Positions 1-5,762 of a stretch of 5,797 bases of DNA are shown here, piece after piece (position 1 is the stretch's first letter; every line of letters begins with the position of its first letter). Position numbers and translations under genes: made by a program. Source of the stretch: an uncultured beta proteobacterium. Lineage in GTDB: Bacteria; Pseudomonadota; Gammaproteobacteria; Burkholderiales; Burkholderiaceae_C. Where the stretch lies: NCBI GenBank assembly GCA_903928325.1, contig CAIYQF010000300.1, positions 1-5,797 of the forward strand, written 5' to 3'. The notes under the pieces were generated by a model. It was not told where the DNA came from, ran no database searches, and was given only the letters and a program-made list of their open reading frames with translations.

Positions 1-2322
1 GCCTACCTGGAATACGCCTTGAGCGTGGTCAAGGGTCGCGCGCTGCCCGATGTCTGCGATGGCCAGAAGCCGGTGCAACGGCGGATTTTGTATTCCATGT
101 CGCGCATGGGCTTAGGGTTTGGCGGCGCCAATGGCAACACCGGGGCCAAGCCGGTGAAAAGTGCGCGTGTGGTGGGTGACGTGCTGGGCCGCTTTCACCC
201 GCACGGCGACCAGGCGGCGTATGACGCGCTGGTGCGCATGGCGCAGGACTTTTCGCAGCGCTACCCGCTGATTGACGGGCAGGGCAACTATGGCTCGCGC
301 GACGGCGACGGTGCTGCCGCCATGCGCTACACCGAGGCGCGCTTGGCCAAGATCACCAGCCTGTTGCTGGATGAAATTGACCAGGGCACGGTGGACTTTC
401 AAGCCAATTACGACGGCTCTACCGAAGAGCCGCGCCAGTTGCCCGCGCGCCTGCCGTTTGCCTTGCTCAACGGCGCCAGCGGCATCGCGGTCGGTTTGGC
501 CACCGAGATTCCCAGCCACAACCTGCGCGAAATCGCCGACGCCTGCGTGGCGTTGATCAAAACGCCCATGCTGAGCGACGCCGATTTGTACGCCCTGGTG
601 CCTGGGCCGGACTACCCCGGCGGCGCACAAATCATCAGCCCCGCAGCAGACATTGCCGACGCCTACCGCAGCGGGCGTGGCTCGCTCAAAGTGCGGGCGC
701 GCTGGAAGATTGAAGACCTGGCGCGCGGCCAGTGGCAGCTGGTGGTGACCGAGCTGCCGCCGGGCGTGAGCAGCCAGCGCGTGCTGGAAGAAATTGAGGA
801 GCTGACCAACCCCAAGGTCAAGGCCGGCAAAAAAGCGCTGTCCCTGGACCAGACGCAGCTCAAGGCGAGCATTCTGGCGGTGCTCGACGTGGTGCGCGAC
901 GAGTCGGGCAAGGAAAACGCGGTGCGCCTGGTGTTTGAGCCCAAGACCAGCCGCATTGAGCAGCAAGAGCTGATTACCGCGCTCCTGGCGCATACCAGCT
1001 TGGAGTCTTCCAGCCCGATCAACCTCACCATGGTCGGGCTGGACGGGCGGCCCACGCAAAAGTCGTTTCGCCAGATGCTGTCCGAGTGGATCGCGTTTCG
1101 CCAAACCACGATCGAGCGGCGCTCGCGCCACCGCCTGGGCAAGGTGCTAGACCGCATCCATATCCTGGAAGGGCGCCAGACCGTTCTGCTCAATATTGAC
1201 GAGGTGATTGCCATCATCCGCCAATCGGACGAGCCCAAGGCGGCGCTGATGGCGCGCTTCAATTTGTCAGACCGCCAAGCGGAAGACATTCTGGAAATCC
1301 GGCTGCGCCAACTGGCCCGCCTGGAGGCCATCAAGATTGAGCAGGAGTTGTCTGAGTTGCGGGGCGAGCAGCAAAAACTCGAAGAAATATTGGGCAATCC
1401 GTCAAGCCTGCGCCGCCTGATGGTCAAAGAGATCGAGGCGGACGCCAAAACCTTCGCCGACCCGCGCCGCACGCTGATTCAAGAACAGAAAAAGGCCGTG
1501 GCCGAAGTGAAGGTCGTTGACGAACCGGTGACCGTGGTGGTCAGCGACAAAGGTTGGGTGCGCACCCGCACCGGTCATGGCCATGAGGCCAGCAGCTTTG
1601 CCTTTAAGGCGGGCGACGCGCTGTATGGCACGTTTGAGTGCCGCAGCGTAGACACGCTGCTGGCTTTTGGCTCAAATGGGCGTGTTTATTCGGTGGCCGT
1701 GTCCCTGTTGCCCGGAGGGCGGGGGGACGGCCAGCCCCTCACCAGCCTCATTGAGCTGGAGTCGGGCACCCAGGTGCTGCACTACTTTGCCGGACCGGCC
1801 AGCGCGCAGTTGCTGCTGGCCAGCAGCGGTGGCTATGGCTTTATGGCTTCGGTGGACAACATGGTCTCCCGCCAAAAAGCCGGCAAGGCCTTTGTGACCT
1901 GCAACCCCGGCGAGGCCTTGTGCGCGCCCTCGCTGGTGGCGGGCGCCAGCCTGCCCCAGTTGCTGGGCGCGGCGGTAGCGCCTGCGCTGCCCAACACTAC
2001 GCGCCCCCAGGTGGCCGCAGCGACCGACGTGGCCTGCGCGTCCACCCTGGGGCGCATCCTGACCTTCAAGTTGTCTGAGCTCAAGATCATGGAAAAAGGG
2101 GGGCGCGGCCTTATGCTGTTGGCGCTCGAAGACAAAGACACCCTGGCCGGTGCGGCCGCTTACACCCGCAGCGTGCGCATCGCTGGCGTTGGGCGCGGCG
2201 GTAAGGAGCGCGAGGAGACGCTGGAAATCCGCAGCCTGAACAACGCACGCGCGCCGCGCGGGCGCAAGGGCCGGGCGGCGGACTTGGGATTTAAGCCCAA
2301 CGCGGTAGGGCGCCTTGAGTAA
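1..2322 (+). CDS. parC: DNA topoisomerase IV subunit A (ParC), 5'-truncated by window edge
   Basis: This is the DNA-cleaving subunit of topoisomerase IV, which works with ParE as an A2B2 enzyme to decatenate daughter chromosomes. The frame is open from base 1 (AYLEYALSVV) and ends at TAA 2320-2322. The AYLEYA segment aligns near residue 17 of E. coli ParC, so roughly 15-40 N-terminal residues are missing; the TTG at 19 is internal, not the start. The winged-helix/QRDR region carries HPHGDQAAYD (196-225), and the catalytic Tyr lies in AAMRYTEARL (Tyr codon 328-330, preceded by Arg). The tower and coiled-coil region follows (about 1110-1420, with ILEIRLRQLARLE). A C-terminal beta-pinwheel begins near 1500 and has degenerate GyrA-box-like glycine clusters (PGGRGDG, EKGGRG). 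I call ParC rather than GyrA because of this degenerate pinwheel and similarity to remembered betaproteobacterial ParC, including the TNPKVKAGKK insertion (808-837). Oddities are Gln at the QRDR Ser position and a Gly/Asn-rich insertion near 115-138. parE is probably nearby but outside the window. Confidence 0.95.
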   Translation, partial: AYLEYALSVVKGRALPDVCDGQKPVQRRILYSMSRMGLGFGGANGNTGAKPVKSARVVGDVLGRFHPHGDQAAYDALVRMAQDFSQRYPLIDGQGNYGSRDGDGAAAMRYTEARLAKITSLLLDEIDQGTVDFQANYDGSTEEPRQLPARLPFALLNGASGIAVGLATEIPSHNLREIADACVALIKTPMLSDADLYALVPGPDYPGGAQIISPAADIADAYRSGRGSLKVRARWKIEDLARGQWQLVVTELPPGVSSQRVLEEIEELTNPKVKAGKKALSLDQTQLKASILAVLDVVRDESGKENAVRLVFEPKTSRIEQQELITALLAHTSLESSSPINLTMVGLDGRPTQKSFRQMLSEWIAFRQTTIERRSRHRLGKVLDRIHILEGRQTVLLNIDEVIAIIRQSDEPKAALMARFNLSDRQAEDILEIRLRQLARLEAIKIEQELSELRGEQQKLEEILGNPSSLRRLMVKEIEADAKTFADPRRTLIQEQKKAVAEVKVVDEPVTVVVSDKGWVRTRTGHGHEASSFAFKAGDALYGTFECRSVDTLLAFGSNGRVYSVAVSLLPGGRGDGQPLTSLIELESGTQVLHYFAGPASAQLLLASSGGYGFMASVDNMVSRQKAGKAFVTCNPGEALCAPSLVAGASLPQLLGAAVAPALPNTTRPQVAAATDVACASTLGRILTFKLSELKIMEKGGRGLMLLALEDKDTLAGAAAYTRSVRIAGVGRGGKEREETLEIRSLNNARAPRGRKGRAADLGFKPNAVGRLE

Positions 2323-2331
2323 GCTTGGGCT

Positions 2332-3510
2332 ATGACGCAAAAGAAGATACTCCTTGTAGGCGGTGGCATAGGCGGTTTGGCCACGGCGCTGGCCTGTGGC
2401 ATGCGGGGCTTGCAAGTGCAACTGATCGAGAAGAAGCCAGCGTTCTCCGAGGTGGGCGCAGGCATTCAGCTCAGCCCCAATGTGGTGGGTCTGCTCGAAG
2501 GCTGGGGCTTGCGGTCGGGCCTGGATGCGGTGGCCTGTTTCCCGGCGCTTTTGCAGGTGCGCAGCGCGCAGTCAGCGGCGCTGCTGGGCCAATTGGCCCT
2601 GGGTGCCCGCGCCGTGCAGCGCTATGGCGCGCGCTACGCCACCATCGCCCGCGCTGATTTGCAAAATCTGCTGCTGGGTGCCGTGCAGGCCCAAGGCAGC
2701 ACCCAGTTGCTGCTGAACAATGCCTTGCAGCTCGTCAGCCAGGACGCCAACGCGGTGCAAGTGACCACCACCGACGGCCACCAGCGCCGCGCCAATGTGG
2801 TGATCGGTGCCGACGGCTTGTGGAGTGATGTGCGCGACTTTGTGCGTACCGACGCCCAGCCTCGGTTTAGCGGCCACCTGGCTTACCGCGCGATGGTGCC
2901 GCAAGCTGCGCTGCCCCAGGCTTTGCGCAGCGACGTCATCACCGCTTGGCTCGGTCCACGGTTTCACGCGGTGCAGTACCCGGTGCATGGCGGCCAATGG
3001 CTCAATGTGGTGGTGATCGTTGAAGGCCCATCGCCCAAAGATATCCACCACTGGGACCATGAGGCCAACGCCCACGACCTGCACATGCATCTCCAAGGCG
3101 CTGCCAGCGCGCTTCAAGACCTGGTGGCTGCCACCAAGTCCTGGCGCCTGTGGCCGCTCAATGGCCTGCCCCACCTGCGCAGCGCCCAAGAGTTGGCTTT
3201 CGGACGCATTGCCCTAATGGGTGACGCTGCCCACCCCATGTTGCCCTACCTGGCCCAAGGCGCGGGCATGGCCATTGAAGACGCGGCCAGTCTGGCCGAT
3301 GTGCTATCCCAACCCGCCTTGGGCGATATGGCTGCGCTAGAGCGTTACGCCCAAACCCGCTGGCGCCGCAACGCCCGCGTGCAGGCGCGCGCCCAGCGCA
3401 ACGGCGAGATATTCCACGCCAGTGGACTGCAATGCTGGGGCCGCGACACGGCCATGCAATTGCTGGGACAGCGTTTGCTGGATGTGCCGTGGTTGTACGG
3501 GGGTAGGTGA
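2332..3510 (+). CDS. FAD-dependent monooxygenase, aromatic hydroxylase (group A) family
   Basis: A complete 392-residue single-component flavoprotein monooxygenase. Such enzymes use NAD(P)H and O2 to hydroxylate an aromatic or similar ring and are cytosolic. Visible signatures are the N-terminal FAD-binding Rossmann motif GGGIGG (residues 10-15) with a ribose-binding Glu at 33, the DG motif GADGLWSDVR (D161), and the GD motif LMGDAAHPM (G297-D298) followed by YLAQGAGMAIEDA. The length is normal for the family. The HPMLPYLAQGAGMAIEDA stretch is closest in style to the salicylate 1-hydroxylase and 3-hydroxybenzoate 6-hydroxylase branch. The substrate cannot be assigned: no ring-cleavage or other catabolic gene is adjacent. 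The ATG at 2332 is 9 bp after the parC stop, and no strong Shine-Dalgarno precedes it, so translational coupling to parC is plausible. It converges on the regulator gene, with 6 bp between the stop codons. A role in ubiquinone-type hydroxylation is possible but less likely from the motifs. Confidence 0.9.
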   Translation: MTQKKILLVGGGIGGLATALACGMRGLQVQLIEKKPAFSEVGAGIQLSPNVVGLLEGWGLRSGLDAVACFPALLQVRSAQSAALLGQLALGARAVQRYGARYATIARADLQNLLLGAVQAQGSTQLLLNNALQLVSQDANAVQVTTTDGHQRRANVVIGADGLWSDVRDFVRTDAQPRFSGHLAYRAMVPQAALPQALRSDVITAWLGPRFHAVQYPVHGGQWLNVVVIVEGPSPKDIHHWDHEANAHDLHMHLQGAASALQDLVAATKSWRLWPLNGLPHLRSAQELAFGRIALMGDAAHPMLPYLAQGAGMAIEDAASLADVLSQPALGDMAALERYAQTRWRRNARVQARAQRNGEIFHASGLQCWGRDTAMQLLGQRLLDVPWLYGGR

Positions 3511-3516
3511 GGGCGC

Positions 3517-5448
3517 TTAGGCGTGATCCGAGCGGGTCACGAGTTTTCGGTAAAGGGTCTGCCGACTGATCCCGAGTTGGCGCGCTGCTTGTGAAACGTT
3601 GCCCTTGCTCACTGCCAACGCCTGCTGCATAGCACCCATTGCCATGGCTTCGAGATTTTGCCCAGCCGGATGGGGTGGATCCTGTGCCGCGCGTGTCTCG
3701 GTTTGCGCGAGGTCTTGTGCAATATCGTCGGGCAGGTGATCCCACGCAATGTATTGTTGATCGGGGTCTAGCATGGCGCTGGAGGTTCGCAGCACGTTGG
3801 CCAATTGACGTAGGTTTCCAGGCCACGAATGCAAGGCCATTTTCGCCAGCAAGTCGGCACAGATGCGTATGTCGCGCTTGGGGTTTAGGCCGCTCAGCAG
3901 TCTGTGCACCAAAGCTTCGAAATCGGTTCGTTCGCGCAGCGGCGGCAGTTGAACCGTCAGTCCGTTGATGCGGTAGTACAGGTCGCTGCGAAAGCGCTCG
4001 CGTTCGGCGTCGGCGCGCAGGTTGTGGTGCGTAGCGCACACCAGAGCGAAGTCAACGTCAACGCCGCGACCACCACCCAGCGGCGTCACGCAGCGTTCTT
4101 GCAGCACGCGCAGCAAACGGGCTTGCATGGTCAGCGGCATGTCACCGATTTCATCGAGCAATAGCGTGCCCCCATGGGCTTCACGCAGTCGTCCCGGGCT
4201 GCCTTCTTTTCTGGCCCCGGTAAAAGCGCCTGGTGCATAGCCAAATAATTCGGCTTCTATCAGGTTCTCGGGAATAGCGCCGCAGTTGATGGCGACAAAC
4301 GGTCCGTTGCAGCGTGAACTTGAATCGTGCATGGCGCGCGCAAAGTACTCTTTGCCGACGCCCGATTCGCCCAGAATGAGAACCGGTATCGGCTTGTCCA
4401 GTACCCGGCGGGCTTTGTCTGCGGCGCTGCGCCAGCGCAGGTCTCCGGTGTCCAGACAGGAAAGGGCATCGACAGGGGTGCGCTGGGTCGGGGCTTGCTG
4501 CGCGATTACAGACGACGCGGACTTGGAGCTCTCACCATGTACGGCGGCGAAAACGGTGCTGCCGTTACGCAAGCGCAAGGGCGTTGCCTGACCGGGTCTG
4601 CGCATGCAGCGCGACAACACATCCTCCATGCGCACCTCAACCACGCTATGCAACTGGGTCTTGCCAAAATGAAGGGGGTTCAACTGAAAAAGTGCCATGG
4701 CCGCCCGGTTGGCTCCCACAATCCATCCGTCGTCGGACACGGCAACAATGGCTTCGGCCACCGTTCCGATCCCTTCTGAATGGGTGTGCATGTGCAGCCG
4801 AATGGCGCGGCCAAAGCTGGTGGTGATGAGCCGGTTCTCGATCATGCGGGCAGCGGTGGTGACCAAGCCCAGTGTGTGGGGGTGTCCGTTGTGCTGGTCT
4901 CCGGAGATGTCCAGAATACCAAGCAGACGACCGGTGGCCGAGAGGATGGGCGATGCGGCGCAGGTCAGGAAACTGTTGCGCTCCAAGAAATGTTCGGCAC
5001 CATGAATTTCGACGCTGTTGCCTTCAGCCAGCGCCGTGCCAATGGCATTGGTGCCACGGTGGGTTTCATGCCACGAGGCCCCGCACGACAAAGCAACGCG
5101 TTGTGCCTTGTCCAGAAAGATGGCGTCACCCAGTGTATGCATCAGCGTACCGCGGTCGTCCGCCAGTACCACCACGTTTTGGCCATGGCGCACTTGCTCA
5201 AACAGGTACTCCATGACAGGACGCGAGTGGGCTAGCAGCTCATGGTTGCGCACCAAGGCATGGCCGAGTTCGGCGCCGCTGCTGTGTTCGGTGGCGTGCA
5301 AGCGACCGTCGGGCAGCAAACCGGCCGCCAGACTGCGACTCCAAGAGCGCGCAAGCCGTTCATCGAGTCCATGGCTCGGTATGGAGCCAAATTTCCGAAG
5401 GTGTTGGCGCGCCTGGCGAATTGCCATGGCATGCTGGGCTGTTTGCAA
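3517..5448 (-). CDS. AcoR-type sigma-54-dependent transcriptional activator (GAF-PAS-AAA+-Fis HTH)
   Basis: A complete 643-residue bacterial enhancer-binding protein, which uses ATP hydrolysis to open sigma-54 RNA polymerase promoters. The N-terminal ARSWSRSLAAGLLPD (33-47) is the family's opening motif. A GAF sensor (about 75-205) has the hallmark sequences GTNAIGTAL (132-140), EHFLERNSFLTCAASPI (152-168) and GRLLGILDISG (173-183). A probable PAS domain follows (about 228-300). The AAA+ domain has Walker A GESGVGKE (360-367), the sigma-54 contact loop GAFTGA (407-412), Walker B GTLLLDE (427-433), the arginine-finger region FRSDLYYR (486-493) and WPGNLRQL (542-549). The Fis-type HTH is at about 614-636 (NVSQAARQLGISRQTLYRKL). 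There is no phosphoreceiver domain, so it is probably controlled by a ligand. AcoR itself activates acetoin catabolism; relatives act on other alcohol or aldehyde pathways, so the ligand is open. The start is TTG (5446-5448), supported by GAGGAG five bases upstream; no in-frame ATG or GTG lies between it and the upstream stop at 5479-5481, and the next ATG is codon 8. It is divergent from a probable aldehyde dehydrogenase gene, its likely target. Confidence 0.93.
   Translation of the reverse strand: MQTAQHAMAIRQARQHLRKFGSIPSHGLDERLARSWSRSLAAGLLPDGRLHATEHSSGAELGHALVRNHELLAHSRPVMEYLFEQVRHGQNVVVLADDRGTLMHTLGDAIFLDKAQRVALSCGASWHETHRGTNAIGTALAEGNSVEIHGAEHFLERNSFLTCAASPILSATGRLLGILDISGDQHNGHPHTLGLVTTAARMIENRLITTSFGRAIRLHMHTHSEGIGTVAEAIVAVSDDGWIVGANRAAMALFQLNPLHFGKTQLHSVVEVRMEDVLSRCMRRPGQATPLRLRNGSTVFAAVHGESSKSASSVIAQQAPTQRTPVDALSCLDTGDLRWRSAADKARRVLDKPIPVLILGESGVGKEYFARAMHDSSSRCNGPFVAINCGAIPENLIEAELFGYAPGAFTGARKEGSPGRLREAHGGTLLLDEIGDMPLTMQARLLRVLQERCVTPLGGGRGVDVDFALVCATHHNLRADAERERFRSDLYYRINGLTVQLPPLRERTDFEALVHRLLSGLNPKRDIRICADLLAKMALHSWPGNLRQLANVLRTSSAMLDPDQQYIAWDHLPDDIAQDLAQTETRAAQDPPHPAGQNLEAMAMGAMQQALAVSKGNVSQAARQLGISRQTLYRKLVTRSDHA
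3522..3547 (+). terminator. Candidate intrinsic terminator of the parC-monooxygenase transcript
   Basis: An 8-bp stem, CGTGATCC (3522-3529) pairing with GGGTCACG (3534-3541) with one G-U pair, closes a GAGC tetraloop. It is followed after AG by TTTT (3544-3547). It starts 12 nt after the monooxygenase stop, so orientation and position suit the plus-strand transcript. On the minus strand the same stem is followed by GCCTAAGC, not a T tract, so it would not terminate the regulator. It lies entirely within the last codons of the convergent regulator gene. The T run is short, so efficiency is uncertain. Confidence 0.5.
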
Positions 5449-5453
5449 GGTGT

Positions 5454-5459
5454 CTCCTC
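5454..5459 (-). promoter_or_regulatory. Ribosome binding site that fixes the TTG start of the regulator
   Basis: On the minus strand GAGGAG is followed by the five bases ACACC and then TTG (5448-5446). The spacing is right for TTG and too long (26 nt) for the in-frame ATG at codon 8 (5427-5425), so TTG is the preferred start. A rare start codon would keep regulator levels low. Confidence 0.7.
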
Positions 5460-5463
5460 GACA

Positions 5464-5474
5464 GACTTCAAGTC
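5464..5474. promoter_or_regulatory. Perfect 11-bp palindrome in the regulator leader, possible operator
   Basis: GACTTCAAGTC is a perfect inverted repeat (5-bp arms, one central base). Allowing one mismatched pair, it extends to 17 bp (5461-5477). It lies just upstream of the regulator's Shine-Dalgarno, 16-26 bases before the TTG start. A protein bound here could block transcription or initiation of the regulator, so autoregulation is one inference; an alternative is a weak mRNA stem. No experimental binding motif is known to me for this protein. Confidence 0.3.
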
Positions 5475-5512
5475 CGTTCTAAATGATCAAAGCCACGGGG
5501 ATCGTACCCAAG

Positions 5513-5609
5513 GACTGGGGTGTTGACGATATGAACGGATTTGCATAGCGCGACTGTATGGACTGTGTGACTTTTTGTTACAGGTGTCGCTCTTTGGTTC
5601 GTCCAGTCG
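5513..5609. promoter_or_regulatory. Candidate upstream activating sequences (GACTG half-site cluster) for the sigma-54 activator
   Basis: GACTG occurs at 5513-5517, 5552-5556 and 5561-5565, and its complement CAGTC at 5604-5608. Two copies form an exact-length tandem repeat, GACTGTATG (5552-5560) and GACTGTGTG (5561-5569), with one difference. CGACTG (5551-5556) and CAGTCG (5604-5609) form an inverted pair. An imperfect dyad, CTGT-N13-ACAG, spans 5563-5583. Relative to the predicted start near 5715 these lie at about -202, -163, -154 and -110, the usual enhancer distance for sigma-54 activators. Which bases are the true site is not decided by sequence alone. Confidence 0.4.
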
Positions 5610-5658
5610 TTATCGCGCGGTACAACTGAATGCTGGCGGCAATACAAATAGCCAATGA

Positions 5659-5671
5659 AATCAAGGCTTGG
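5659..5671 (+). promoter_or_regulatory. Candidate IHF binding site between enhancer and promoter
   Basis: AATCAAGGCTTGG matches the IHF core WATCAANNNNTTR at 8 of 9 specified positions, missing only the second T of TTR. An A/T-rich stretch (about 5640-5660) precedes it, as is common for IHF sites. It sits at about -56 to -44 relative to the predicted start, between the GACTG cluster and the -24 box, where IHF often bends DNA to bring the activator to sigma-54 polymerase. Confidence 0.4.
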
Positions 5672-5688
5672 AGCGGCTGTGCGCTGCT

Positions 5689-5704
5689 TGGCACGAGACT
5701 TGAT
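5689..5704 (+). promoter_or_regulatory. Candidate sigma-54 (-24/-12) promoter of the aldehyde dehydrogenase gene
   Basis: TGGCACG (5689-5695), four bases, then TTGAT (5700-5704) matches the -24/-12 consensus TGGCACG-N4-TTGCW with a perfect -24 box and exact spacing. The single flaw is A for C in the strongly conserved GC of the -12 box. Counting from GG at -25/-24, the start would be near 5715, giving a leader of about 48 nt. A sigma-54 activator gene lies immediately divergent, which strengthens the call. Confidence 0.65.
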
Positions 5705-5711
5705 AGATATC

Positions 5712-5732
5712 AGTGCCCGCAAGGGAAGCACT
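5712..5732 (+). promoter_or_regulatory. Stem-loop at the predicted 5' end of the dehydrogenase mRNA
   Basis: AGTGC (5712-5716) pairs with GCACT (5728-5732). Alternatively, CCC (5716-5718) pairs with GGG (5723-5725) under a GCAA loop, which is of GNRA type. With a start near 5715 the transcript would begin within the first arm, giving a short hairpin at the 5' end, about 30 nt before the start codon and clear of the RBS. It could protect the mRNA from 5' decay. It has no T tract, so it is not a terminator. Chance occurrence is possible. Confidence 0.3.
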
Positions 5733-5752
5733 TCAACTAATTGTCTAAAACG

Positions 5753-5757
5753 AGGAG
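5753..5757 (+). promoter_or_regulatory. Strong ribosome binding site of the aldehyde dehydrogenase gene
   Basis: AGGAG is followed by the five bases ATACC and then ATG (5763-5765). It supports this start codon and suggests high expression once transcribed. Confidence 0.75.
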
Positions 5758-5762
5758 ATACC

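Larger units (their letters stand above)
5449..5762. other. Divergent regulatory region between the activator and the aldehyde dehydrogenase gene
   Basis: This 314-bp stretch without a gene separates two divergent coding regions and is visibly richer in A/T than the genes. From left to right it holds the regulator RBS, an 11-bp palindrome, a GACTG half-site cluster (5513-5609), an IHF-like site, a -24/-12 promoter, a leader hairpin and the dehydrogenase RBS. For the regulator's own promoter I see only a weak sigma-70 candidate on the minus strand: TTGGGT (5511-5506), a 17-bp spacer, then GATCAT (5488-5483). That match is too poor to list separately. Minus-strand open frames here show no protein-like features. 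Confidence 0.75.

Noticed and set aside
112..1131. Long minus-strand open frame (339 codons) opposite parC
   Set aside because: It lies wholly within the well-supported parC frame and has a low-complexity His/Arg/Gln/Ala composition typical of antisense shadows in GC-rich genes. No domain motif is recognisable.
1672..2421. Minus-strand open frame (249 codons) spanning the parC/monooxygenase junction
   Set aside because: It crosses two real plus-strand genes, has no family motif and has shadow-like composition.
3158..4039. Minus-strand open frame (293 codons) overlapping the regulator and monooxygenase ends
   Set aside because: It is out of frame with the regulator, whose AAA+ and HTH motifs occupy the same DNA. 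It is Arg/Ala/Pro-rich without motifs.
4327..4779. Plus-strand open frame (150 codons) inside the regulator gene
   Set aside because: It is antisense to the AAA+/PAS coding region and shows no protein-like motif.
5531..5548. Tiny open frame ATG AAC GGA TTT GCA TAG in the intergenic region
   Set aside because: It has five codons and no RBS, and is more likely chance within the enhancer region.
5639..5654. Minus-strand -24/-12-like sequence (TGGC ... TTGC) pointing toward the regulator
   Set aside because: The GG-to-GC spacing is one base longer than sigma-54 tolerates well, and the CAC part of the -24 box is missing.
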